Shown: piece after piece, positions 1 to 7,237 of the stretch
How the letters are laid out: each line of letters starts with the position of its first letter
Numbering within the stretch: position 1 is the first letter of the stretch
Assembly: GCA_900754855.1 (NCBI GenBank)
Contig: CAAEEI010000152.1
Location: 1 to 22,988, forward strand
Direction of reading: 5' to 3'
Origin: Lachnospiraceae bacterium
Lineage (GTDB): Bacteria; Bacillota; Clostridia; Lachnospirales; Lachnospiraceae
DNA: 22,988 nucleotides
The notes under the pieces: model-generated
Database searches by the model: none
What the model saw: the letters and a program-made list of their open reading frames with translations, nothing else
Told to the model about the DNA's origin: nothing
Made by a program: the position numbers and the translations under genes

Positions 1-43
1 AGATAATCTGTGTAAAAAATCATAAGAAAACGAGGAACAGAGC

Positions 44-694
44 ATGAAAATCATTTTAGCGTCCGGTTCTCCACGAAGGAAGGAACTTCTGGAACAGGCC
101 GGATATACCTTTACTATAGAAGTCAGCGATGCCGATGAACAGATTCAGGCAAAAAATCCGGAGCATTTAGTGGAAGAGCTGTCCCGGAGAAAAGCCTTTG
201 CCGTTGCCAGACAACATCTGCGGGGACAGAATCCCGCCATGGATTTTTCCGGGAAAGAACCGCTCATGGTCATTGGCGCCGATACGGTTGTGGCGCTGGA
301 AGGGCAGATTCTTGGCAAACCGGCAGAGGAAGAGGGTGCCGTCAGAATGCTGCAGGAACTGGCGGGAAAAACCCATCAGGTGTATACCGGCGTATCTTTA
401 TACCGGATCGAAGAGGGGGAGGTCACAGGAACAAGGACTTTTTTTGTCTGTACGGATGTGACCATGCGCCCGTTGGACGAAGAAGAAATCAGAGCTTATG
501 TCCGAACCGGAGAGCCTATGGATAAAGCCGGGGCATACGGCATACAGGGAAAGGCGGCGGTGTTTATCGAAGGCATCCGCGGGGATTATTATAATGTGGT
601 CGGTCTGCCAATCTGCGCGCTGGTGCAGCAGATGAATGGGCTGGCCATGGAGAAAAGTTCACGGCAGCAGGAAGAACACAGAGAAAGAAAGTGA
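44..694 (+). CDS. maf: Maf-family nucleoside triphosphate pyrophosphatase
   Basis: Cytoplasmic house-cleaning enzyme of the Maf/YhdE family, which hydrolyses dTTP, UTP and modified nucleotides to the monophosphate. The 216-residue protein is slightly longer than the usual 190-200 because of a charged C-terminal tail. It begins with the family's ASGSPRRKELL motif (residues 6-16), has GADTVVALEGQILGKP in the middle and EPMDKAGAYGIQG near residue 160; the last fits the dTTP/UTP-specific branch better than the YceF branch. The ATG follows GAGGAACAGAGC, an acceptable binding site. The stop lies 10 bases before the GTG chosen for the metal-binding lipoprotein, so the two are probably co-transcribed. 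The promoter would lie upstream of the window. Identification is firm; the exact substrate is not shown by sequence. Confidence 0.95.
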   Translation: MKIILASGSPRRKELLEQAGYTFTIEVSDADEQIQAKNPEHLVEELSRRKAFAVARQHLRGQNPAMDFSGKEPLMVIGADTVVALEGQILGKPAEEEGAVRMLQELAGKTHQVYTGVSLYRIEEGEVTGTRTFFVCTDVTMRPLDEEEIRAYVRTGEPMDKAGAYGIQGKAAVFIEGIRGDYYNVVGLPICALVQQMNGLAMEKSSRQQEEHRERK

Positions 695-704
695 TGAGGA
701 AATC

Positions 705-1718
705 GTGAAAGAAATCAGGAATAAACAAAAAAAGAGCCGGGGACGGCGATGGCTGGCGATGGTGATGTCCTGTTGCCTGCTGGCGACGGCGCTGCTGTCC
801 GCCTGCGGGAAAAACAGTGGAGAGAAAACGAAAGCCGGGGCACAGAATGGCGCGGTCCGGAAAGAAGATCATTTTAAGATCGTGACCTCGTTTTATCCGC
901 TGTATATTATGATGATGAATCTGACGGAAGGGATTCCGGGGGTGGAGATTGCCAATATGGCAGAGCCGAGTACAGGATGTCTGCATGATTACCAGCTGAG
1001 ACCGGGGGATTTGGTGGAGATGGACGATGCCGATGTGTTTATTGCCAACGGAGGAGGAATGGAAAACTTTCTTTCCGATGTCATGGCGGCCTATCCGGAT
1101 CTACTGGTAGTCTATGCTCTGGATGGGGCGGATCCGGACGCGCTGATTAAGGGGGAAGGCCATGATCACGATCATGACCATGCCCATGAGACCGGGGAAA
1201 CCGGGGAAGAAGTGAATCCGCACACCTGGCTGGATGGAAATCTCTACCAGCAGGAGCTGGCCTACCTGGCGGAACAACTGGGGAATCTGGACCGGGAACA
1301 CCAGGAACAGTATCTGGCCAATGAGGAAAAGTATGCAGGGAAGATAGACCGTCTGTTAAAAGAAGGAGAAGCGGCAAAAGCGGATGGCCGCAAACCGGGC
1401 TGTGTGCTCCTGCATGAAAGTTTTGTTTACCTGGCAGAGGACTGGGGCTATCCGGTGCTGTCCACCGTCGATGTGGAAAAAGACAGCGGTTTTTCTGCAA
1501 AAGAAATCCGCACGCTGGTGGATGAGGTGGAAAAGGCAGGAGAATGTATTCTTATTTCCGACAGCCAGTATTCCGGCAGGATAGCCGGTCTGCTCTCGGA
1601 AGAAACCGGGATGAAGGCCATAAAGCTGGATGCCTGTGTAAGCGGAGAATACCATAAAGATGCCTGGTTAAACAGCATGAGAAAAAATCTGGAGGAATTG
1701 AATAATGCGGCGGATTAA
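705..1718 (+). CDS. znuA: Zinc (or Mn) ABC transporter substrate-binding lipoprotein, ZnuA/AdcA-like
   Basis: Extracytoplasmic metal-capture protein of cluster A-I, delivering Zn2+ to the membrane partner encoded two genes downstream. I choose GTG 705 (337 aa), because TGAGGA lies just before it and it gives a normal lipoprotein signal: basic residues, a hydrophobic stretch, then lipobox LSAC with the acylated Cys at residue 34. A longer frame opening at 636 would overlap maf and is less likely. Candidate metal ligands are His94 in GCLHDY, His173 in NPHTWLD, His237 in LLHESF and an acidic residue in the C-terminal lobe. Between lobes lies a His/Asp loop (HDHDHDHAH, about 153-161), a feature of zinc rather than manganese binders. 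The end overlaps the ATPase start by 14 bases, which indicates translational coupling. Confidence 0.92.
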   Translation: MKEIRNKQKKSRGRRWLAMVMSCCLLATALLSACGKNSGEKTKAGAQNGAVRKEDHFKIVTSFYPLYIMMMNLTEGIPGVEIANMAEPSTGCLHDYQLRPGDLVEMDDADVFIANGGGMENFLSDVMAAYPDLLVVYALDGADPDALIKGEGHDHDHDHAHETGETGEEVNPHTWLDGNLYQQELAYLAEQLGNLDREHQEQYLANEEKYAGKIDRLLKEGEAAKADGRKPGCVLLHESFVYLAEDWGYPVLSTVDVEKDSGFSAKEIRTLVDEVEKAGECILISDSQYSGRIAGLLSEETGMKAIKLDACVSGEYHKDAWLNSMRKNLEELNNAAD

Positions 1719-2475
1719 CCCAAAACTCTGTGGAAACCATTGTACCAAAGTGGAACATCTGGATGTTACCCTTGATCAGAATCCTATACTTCATGATATA
1801 AATTTTCATCTATACTGTGGAGAAATGCTTACGATCATCGGGAAGAACGGCGCGGGAAAATCTACGTTAATGAAAGCATTGCTGGGAGAGATTCCTTATA
1901 AGGGCCGGGTGGTCTTTGAAGATATGCGAAACGGAAGAAAAAGCCGGATCAAAATCGGTTATGTTCCGCAGCATCTGGCTTTTGATAAAAATACCCCTAC
2001 AACGGTTTATGATTTTTTTGCGTCCTGCATCAGCAGAAAGCCTGTATGGTTGATGAAAGATAAAAAAGTATATGGAAGAATCAAAGAAGAGCTGGCTCGT
2101 TTTCAGGCAGAAGAATTGATCGATCAATGTCTGGGAGATCTGTCCGGCGGAGAATTGCAAAGGGTGATGCTGTCGGTGGCCACCTGTCCGATGCCTAATT
2201 TGCTGTTGCTGGATGAACCGATTTCCGGTGTGGACAGAAACGGAACTTTACGCTTCTACGATCTGCTGGATGAACTGAAAAACCGGTATGATCTTTCTAT
2301 TTTGATGATCAGTCATGATTTGGATCTGGTGTATGAATATTCTGACCGGGTAATTTTACTGGATAAGACGGTGGAAGCCGAAGGAAGTCCGGCCAAAGTC
2401 TATAAGACGGAAATATTTCAGGAAACATTTGGACGAATCTCCTACGGTCGTCCGGGCAATGTGCAGGAGGATTAA
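1705..2475 (+). CDS. znuC: Metal ABC transporter ATP-binding protein
   Basis: Cytoplasmic ATPase that powers zinc/manganese import with the adjacent permease and lipoprotein. The 256-residue protein has Walker A GKNGAGKST (46-54), Q-loop Gln in VPQH (89), signature LSGGE (146-150), Walker B LLLLDE (166-171) and the switch His in ISHD. All catalytic elements look intact. The ATG is preceded by GGAGG with good spacing, inside the end of the lipoprotein gene. The sequence starts with a somewhat longer leader than usual (MRRINPKLCGNHCTKVEHLD), containing two Cys and one His; whether it matters is unknown. The stop is 3 bases before the permease start. Confidence 0.95.
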   Translation: MRRINPKLCGNHCTKVEHLDVTLDQNPILHDINFHLYCGEMLTIIGKNGAGKSTLMKALLGEIPYKGRVVFEDMRNGRKSRIKIGYVPQHLAFDKNTPTTVYDFFASCISRKPVWLMKDKKVYGRIKEELARFQAEELIDQCLGDLSGGELQRVMLSVATCPMPNLLLLDEPISGVDRNGTLRFYDLLDELKNRYDLSILMISHDLDLVYEYSDRVILLDKTVEAEGSPAKVYKTEIFQETFGRISYGRPGNVQED

Positions 2476-2478
2476 AAG

Positions 2479-3264
2479 ATGTTTGCATATGAATTTGTAC
2501 GCCACGCGCTGCTGGCGATTTTGTTGATCACCCCTTTGTTTGGTCTTCTGGGAACCATGATCGTCAATAATAAAATGGCCTTTTTTTCCGACGCCCTTGG
2601 ACATTCCGCCATCACCGGCATTGCCATCGGCGTGATTCTTGGCATGAGTGACACGACCATATCCATGGTGATCTTTGGTATCGTGTTTGCCTTGTTATTA
2701 AACTGGATCAAATACCGGGGAAAAGCCGGAGCGGAAACAATCATCAGCGTTTTTTCCTCCTGCGGTCTGGCCATTGGTCTGGCTGTTTTATCCGCAGGAG
2801 GAAATTTTGCCCGCTATAACTCTTTGCTGATCGGGGATATTTTAAGCATTACCCACAGGGAACTCTGCGGTCTTTTGCTTGTCTTTGTGCTGACGCTGCT
2901 GTTCTGGTTTTTTTGTTTTAACCGTCTGCATTTTGTCAGCATCAATCCTTCCCTGGCACAGAGCAAAGGCATTTCTGTCCGGTTTTATGATAATCTCTTC
3001 GTGGTGCTGATGGCGGTGATCGTTATGCTGTCCATTCGCTGGGTAGGTCTTTTGATCATCAACGCCATGGTGATCCTGCCGGCGGCGGCAGCCAGAAATC
3101 TGGCCAGAAATATGAGAACCTATCATTTGTATTCCGTATGTATCGCTTTGTTTTGCGGTGTGTTGGGACTGATTCTTTCTTATTATACAGATATTGCCAC
3201 CGGACCGATGATTGTCCTTCTGGCATCGGCTGTTTTCTTTCTTACTTTTCTGAAAAAACGATAA
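2479..3264 (+). CDS. znuB: Metal ABC transporter permease, ZnuB family
   Basis: Integral membrane channel of a cluster A-I importer. The 261 residues are almost entirely hydrophobic segments (seven to eight helices) starting with EFVRHALLAILLITPLFGLLG. The family-typical region NNKMAFFSDALGHSAITGIAIG follows near residue 35, and a WVGLLIINAMVILPAAAARNLA region, the usual ATPase-coupling part, lies near residue 190. The start is preceded by GCAGGAGGATTAAAAG, a strong site. It is the last gene of the maf-znuACB run; 31 bases separate its stop from the convergent permease gene and no clear terminator is visible there. Zinc is favoured over manganese because of the His-rich loop in the lipoprotein partner. 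Confidence 0.93.
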   Translation: MFAYEFVRHALLAILLITPLFGLLGTMIVNNKMAFFSDALGHSAITGIAIGVILGMSDTTISMVIFGIVFALLLNWIKYRGKAGAETIISVFSSCGLAIGLAVLSAGGNFARYNSLLIGDILSITHRELCGLLLVFVLTLLFWFFCFNRLHFVSINPSLAQSKGISVRFYDNLFVVLMAVIVMLSIRWVGLLIINAMVILPAAAARNLARNMRTYHLYSVCIALFCGVLGLILSYYTDIATGPMIVLLASAVFFLTFLKKR

Positions 3265-3295
3265 CAGGAAAAGTGTAAAGAAAAAAGCGGAAAGA

Positions 3296-5419
3296 TTACA
3301 ACTCTATTTTCTCGTATTCCTGGATGTCCAGTTGGCGGCATATGGTTTGCAGCGTCTTGTGGTAGATGCCGTAAATGAGCAGGGCAATAAGCAGGAGAAT
3401 ACACAGGCAGATGGCCAGACCGACGATTTCGGCTCCTTCAATTTTATTGTCGTTGGCAAACATGATCAGGGAACAAAACAGGAACATGATACTCATGCCG
3501 GTAAACGTCGGCAAAGCAAATATTTTCCCACACTGGTTTCTGACTTCCCGGATCAGAAATTTTGAAGAAGCGCCCAGTTTTTTGAGATCATCGAACACAT
3601 AGCGATTGTTTAAGGCGATGGTCTGGCAGCGGGTATAGCAGATGATCAGGGCGGCCAGGTAACAGATGATGAAAATGAATAAAAACATCATCAGAAATAC
3701 GGCAAAGGTTTGCAGATAGTCGTTTTGGTCCAAAATGCGTATTTTCGGCATATAGAGCCAGTAGGAACGAAAATTGGTGGAGTCCGGTTTGCTGAAGCTG
3801 ATTTTGTCCATGGCGTCGGTATCGCCCCAGTAGGTATCGCCGCTTTGTTCTGCGGTATATTTTTCCACACGATCATAATAAACAATTTTTTCACAGTCGC
3901 TGGTAAAGGTTCGGACAAAACGATGGAACAGAGCGGTAGCAAAACGGTAGTCGTCATTTCCGTCGACATTAAAAAGATACATGGCGCCCTTCCATTGGTT
4001 GGTCAGACCTTTTTCCAGAGCGGCATAGTCCTGATCATCCAGGACATAGTACCCAAACATATCTGCCAGGATATTGCAATGGAGAAAACCGGCAAATTTC
4101 ACCGGACATTTTTGCCAGGAACACATATTGGTGAGAACGGAAGCATTTTGGATTAAAACCCAGTCGTTGCCTTCATTATCGGAGGCAATGCCATAATAAG
4201 TGCCGGGAGAAACATTGATGGTGTCGTCCGCAATCTGATTATACGTAGTTTCGGAAATAAATTTTCCTTCCTTTAATAATGGAAAATATTCGTCATGAAA
4301 TTTTCTGCCTTCTTCCACCTGTCCATAACCGTCAAGAGCCAGGGAGATATACGTATGTTCTTCCCAGTCTTTAAGGGTAATCTGGTATTGGGAAGCGGTC
4401 TTTTCCACCTGGGTACGACCGGGTACTGCCTGATCTGCTCGGTAAGAAAAATAATAGTCATGAGACCGGTTGCTGGTTTCCAAAAGAATACCCGTGGACA
4501 TAATGGGCAGATAAAACATGGCGAAAGAACCTCCGGCAATCAGAACGGTGATGACCAGAAGGTTGTTGACAGTCTGTCTGCCCTGAAATTTCATCATGCT
4601 CCGGGCAATGATATTTTTATAAGGATGGCGTTTTTTTCTTCCCCATCCGTGAATAACGGTGTGCAGCATTACCATATATATTCCGAAGAAACAGGGAGCG
4701 TACGCAAGATTGATCCATGCCGGGGGATATGCGTGGAAAAGGCGCATGTAAATGGAAGAAGAATAATAGCCGCAAATTGCTCCGCCAAAAAGGAGAACAA
4801 GTCCTGCAGGACCGCACCATTTCCCCAGTTCTTTCACCGGTTCGTTTTTATGTTCCTCGTTCATGACATCCATGATATTGGTTTTTTGCAGATAACGCCA
4901 GGCGGTCAGACAGGAAAAGGTGATGACAAGGAACAGGAAGGCAAAGGATAAAAACAGACATTTTGGGTCAAGACGCAGAACCATTTCCGCACTGTCTACC
5001 ACGAAGGTTCTGAAGCCGTTCCAGATCAGCCAGAGGAAAGGAAATCCTGCCAGAAGACCCAGAAGGGAAGAAGAGAAACTTAAAGTAAAGACTTCGCGGA
5101 AAAGACCGGGAGCCAGTTGCTTTTTGGATGCGCCAAGAGCCATCAGTATGCCAAGTTGCCGGGATTTTTTACGGAAAAACAGGCTGGAAGCATAGATGGT
5201 AAAAACTGTGCAGCCAAAGATGGCCAGAGCAAAGACCATATACATCTGTTTTCGGCTGTCGCCGCCTTCTGGAAAAGTATTCAGCACGGTAGGCGAAAAC
5301 ATCATGGCAGAGTAAGCGGAGATCAGCATCAGTGCGACAAAATTACAAAAAAGATAGAGATATGCCTGTTTTCTTTCGGTTTTATGTAGCCGATATTCTA
5401 AAGCTTTCATTGTTTTCAT
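3296..5419 (-). CDS. BceB/FtsX-type ABC transporter permease
   Basis: Membrane subunit of an ABC transporter of the class that handles antimicrobial peptides or lipid-II-cycle antibiotics. The architecture is visible: about ten membrane helices, an FtsX-like motif RKKSRQLGILMALGASKKQL after the second helix, and a roughly 220-residue mostly hydrophilic extracellular region between helices 7 and 8 (about residues 315-545), which is the BceB layout. I chose ATG 5419 (707 aa), one base after the ATPase stop with GGTGA before it; an in-frame GTG at 5431 would overlap the ATPase by 11 bases and is the alternative. It is co-transcribed with the ATPase. The substrate cannot be read from sequence; a role in bacitracin- or lantibiotic-like resistance or sensing is inference from family. 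Confidence 0.88.
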   Translation of the reverse strand: MKTMKALEYRLHKTERKQAYLYLFCNFVALMLISAYSAMMFSPTVLNTFPEGGDSRKQMYMVFALAIFGCTVFTIYASSLFFRKKSRQLGILMALGASKKQLAPGLFREVFTLSFSSSLLGLLAGFPFLWLIWNGFRTFVVDSAEMVLRLDPKCLFLSFAFLFLVITFSCLTAWRYLQKTNIMDVMNEEHKNEPVKELGKWCGPAGLVLLFGGAICGYYSSSIYMRLFHAYPPAWINLAYAPCFFGIYMVMLHTVIHGWGRKKRHPYKNIIARSMMKFQGRQTVNNLLVITVLIAGGSFAMFYLPIMSTGILLETSNRSHDYYFSYRADQAVPGRTQVEKTASQYQITLKDWEEHTYISLALDGYGQVEEGRKFHDEYFPLLKEGKFISETTYNQIADDTINVSPGTYYGIASDNEGNDWVLIQNASVLTNMCSWQKCPVKFAGFLHCNILADMFGYYVLDDQDYAALEKGLTNQWKGAMYLFNVDGNDDYRFATALFHRFVRTFTSDCEKIVYYDRVEKYTAEQSGDTYWGDTDAMDKISFSKPDSTNFRSYWLYMPKIRILDQNDYLQTFAVFLMMFLFIFIICYLAALIICYTRCQTIALNNRYVFDDLKKLGASSKFLIREVRNQCGKIFALPTFTGMSIMFLFCSLIMFANDNKIEGAEIVGLAICLCILLLIALLIYGIYHKTLQTICRQLDIQEYEKIEL

Positions 5420-5420
5420 T

Positions 5421-6161
5421 TTATTCACCACTCATTTCTTTAATAGAATCCAATAATTCATCCTGAAAATCACTTCGACTTCCCTTTTTCTCAAGCTGCC
5501 GATAGACAACGCCGTCTTTCAATAAGATGACGCGGTCACAAAAAGAAGCGGCAAAACTGTCGTGGGTGACCATGAAAATCGTGGCGTCCATCTGTGACCG
5601 GGCATGTTCAAAGGATTCGATTACTGTCCGGCTGGACTTGCTGTCCAGATTACCTGTGGGTTCATCGGCAAGGATCACATAGGGATCGTTGATCAGACTG
5701 CGGGCAACGGCAGTACGTTGGCGTTCGCCACCGGAGATTTCTGCCGGATATTTATGCTGAATGTGGGTCAGACCAAAAAGAGAAAGCAGACGATCGGTTC
5801 GTTTTTCTGCTTCCTGATTCACCTCGCCCCGGATGATACGGGGAACCAGAATATTTTCCCGGACGGATAAGCCGTCCAGAAGCATAAAATCCTGAAAAAC
5901 AAACCCCAGTTTTTCATTACGTATTTTTGCCAGGGCATTTTCATCCAGATGAGCCAGATGGGTTCCTCCCAGACTGATTTCTCCTTTTTCAAAAGGGATA
6001 TAGCAGGAAATACAGTTCAGCAATGTGCTTTTTCCCGAACCTGACGGCCCCATAACGGCGACAAATTCTCCTTTGGCAATGTGAAAGGAGATTCCTTTGA
6101 GAACGGGATATTCCTTTTTTCCCACTTCATAAGATTTGTATAGATTGTTGACATATAACAT
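5421..6161 (-). CDS. ABC transporter ATP-binding protein, BceA/MacB-like
   Basis: Cytoplasmic ATPase partner of the downstream ten-helix permease. It shows Walker A GPSGSGKST (38-46), the Q-loop in FVFQDFML, signature ISGGERQRTAVARSL, Walker B with VILADEPTGNLDS, and switch MVTHD. The DEPTGNLDS wording is characteristic of the LolD/MacB/BceA ATPases that work with FtsX-like permeases. I prefer ATG 6161 (246 aa), because GGATGGTG lies about 6-12 bases before it. The in-frame ATG at 6173 has AAAGG directly against it, which is too close. Its promoter must lie in the intergenic region shared with the divergent LytTR regulator. Confidence 0.93.
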   Translation of the reverse strand: MLYVNNLYKSYEVGKKEYPVLKGISFHIAKGEFVAVMGPSGSGKSTLLNCISCYIPFEKGEISLGGTHLAHLDENALAKIRNEKLGFVFQDFMLLDGLSVRENILVPRIIRGEVNQEAEKRTDRLLSLFGLTHIQHKYPAEISGGERQRTAVARSLINDPYVILADEPTGNLDSKSSRTVIESFEHARSQMDATIFMVTHDSFAASFCDRVILLKDGVVYRQLEKKGSRSDFQDELLDSIKEMSGE

Positions 6162-6238
6162 CACATGCACCATCCTTTCTTTTTCTTCTCTCTTTTCTTC
6201 CTCCCCGTTATTTCCATAAAAATATAGAAATACGGGGT

Positions 6239-6258
6239 CCCCTGTTCTATGGCAGGGG
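6239..6258 (-). other. Hairpin in the leader of the ABC transporter operon
   Basis: CCCCTG (6239-6244) pairs with CAGGGG (6253-6258) across an 8-base loop. The neighbouring GGGG at 6234-6237 could compete for the same CCCC. It would lie in the 5' leader of the ABC mRNA, about 80 bases before the start codon. No U-run follows on either strand, so a terminator is not supported; an operator or mRNA-structure element is possible. Confidence 0.35.
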
Positions 6259-6333
6259 AGAAAAAGCGTTATGTTTTTGCGTTGTTTTTATTGTAACATA
6301 AAAGGATTTTCACAGATTTGCCCCGGTCATTTT

Positions 6334-6407
6334 TGACGCTTTCGCAGTAAAGTTTGGAGAGAGGCTGCAAAAAAGGGAATAAATGACCGTTTTTCGGTAA
6401 AGTTTGG
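6334..6407 (+). repeat. Two 24-bp direct repeats exactly 50 bp apart, candidate LytTR operator
   Basis: Copies at 6334-6357 and 6384-6407 share the form TGAC, nine variable bases, GTAAAGTTTGG; 19 of 24 positions are identical and the last 11 bases are the same. AAAGTTTGG at the end of both copies matches at all positions the published LytTR half-site pattern [TA][AC][CA]GTTN[AG][TG]. The copies are not spaced like a classical paired site (about 21-22 bp offset), so a standard LytTR dimer site is not shown. The 50-bp offset keeps both on about the same face of the helix. They lie upstream of both divergent promoters, so the adjacent LytTR regulator binding here is the simplest inference. Confidence 0.6.
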
Positions 6408-6525
6408 CGCCAAGATGTAAGGAAGGGGGAAAGAGGCGGTCTCGCTCTGGAGAAAAAAATATGATAAACTAAGAGAAGTTTGTGAAAAGAAAGAATAATT
6501 AAACAGAAAGTCTGGGGGGAAAAGC

Positions 6526-7233
6526 ATGCTGAGAATTGCCATCTGTGATGATGAAGGAAATGCCAGAGATATACTGTGGATGAAACTGGATAAAATTTTG
6601 CGGGAGGGAGAGGAGAGAATCGTCTATGATTTTTCTTCAGGCGGCAGCGCAGTGAGCTGGCTGAAGAAACATCCGGGAGAAATCGATCTTTTGTTTCTGG
6701 ACGTGGAAATGAAAGGGATGAATGGGATGGAAACCGCGAGGGCCATCCGGGAATTTGATGAAAATCTGATGATTGTCTTTGTTACCGGTTATGCGGACTA
6801 TGTTTTTGATGGTTATGGCGTGGGGGCAATGGAATATCTGATGAAACCGGTTAGGGAAGAAAAACTTCGGGAACTGATGCAGCGGGTCAGAGGAAAAATA
6901 TTTCAGGAATCCGGACAATATTTTACGATGAAAAATGCGGACGGAACCTATCGTTTTTTTCATAAAGACATCCTTTATCTGTACAGTGAAAAAAGAAAAG
7001 TGTATCTGGTGACCAGACAGGGAGAATTTGCTTTTTATGATAAGCTGGATGAAGTGGAAAAACATTTTGGAGATGATTTTATACGGATACACCAGCGTTA
7101 TCTGGTCAATACAGAGGCGGTAACCCATATGAGCAAAGCGCAGGTGGATGTGGGAAGCGTGCAACTTCCGATTAGCCGGGCTTACCGGGAACAGGCGGCG
7201 AGGAAACTGGCGAGAGCCCTGTTGGAGGAGTGA
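6526..7233 (+). CDS. LytTR-family response regulator
   Basis: Two-component transcription factor of the AgrA/LytR type. The receiver domain occupies residues 1-120: acidic pocket Asp8/Asp9, phospho-acceptor Asp59 in LLFLDVEM, Thr in FVTGYADY and the conserved Lys in YLMKPV. A LytTR DNA-binding domain follows (about 130-230), recognisable from DILYLYSEKRKVYLVT and DDFIRIHQRYLVN. The length of 235 residues is typical. The start is ATG 6526 after a GGGGGAAAAGC site. The stop is 4 bases before the kinase start, giving one operon. It probably controls the divergent ABC transporter and itself; this is inferred from position and from the half-site-like repeats upstream. Confidence 0.94.
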   Translation: MLRIAICDDEGNARDILWMKLDKILREGEERIVYDFSSGGSAVSWLKKHPGEIDLLFLDVEMKGMNGMETARAIREFDENLMIVFVTGYADYVFDGYGVGAMEYLMKPVREEKLRELMQRVRGKIFQESGQYFTMKNADGTYRFFHKDILYLYSEKRKVYLVTRQGEFAFYDKLDEVEKHFGDDFIRIHQRYLVNTEAVTHMSKAQVDVGSVQLPISRAYREQAARKLARALLEE

Positions 7234-7237
7234 AAAG

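Larger units (their letters stand above)
6162..6525. promoter_or_regulatory. Divergent regulatory region between ABC transporter and LytTR regulator
   Basis: About 360 bases without a gene. For the regulator (+) a -10-like TATGAT lies at 6460-6465, with no recognisable -35 box, as expected of an activator-dependent promoter. GGGG at 6514-6518 serves as its ribosome binding site. For the ABC operon (-) the best -10-like element is TACAAT on the minus strand (forward 6290-6295), again without a good -35. Between the two lie the paired direct repeats described separately, and a short hairpin lies in the ABC leader. A further half-site-like GAAGTTTGT is at 6475-6483. Promoter assignments are weak; the divergent layout itself is plain. 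Confidence 0.5.

Noticed and set aside
636..704. Longer N-terminus of the metal-binding lipoprotein, opening at ATG 636
   Set aside because: It overlaps the end of maf by 59 bases, has no ribosome binding site, and would put a charged leader before an otherwise normal lipoprotein signal that starts at GTG 705.
1180..1200. His/Asp codon repeat in the lipoprotein gene taken as a DNA tandem repeat
   Set aside because: It is the coding sequence of the His-rich metal loop, as expected in ZnuA-like proteins.
3244..3274. Possible hairpin ACTTTTCTG / CAGGAAAAGT at the znuB stop
   Set aside because: Weak A/T-rich stem with a bulge and no following T-run in either direction; not strong enough to call a terminator.
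7148..7237. Longer N-terminus of the histidine kinase
   Set aside because: It lies inside the regulator gene in another frame; GGAGGAG precedes ATG 7238, and the hydrophobic sensor part starts right there.
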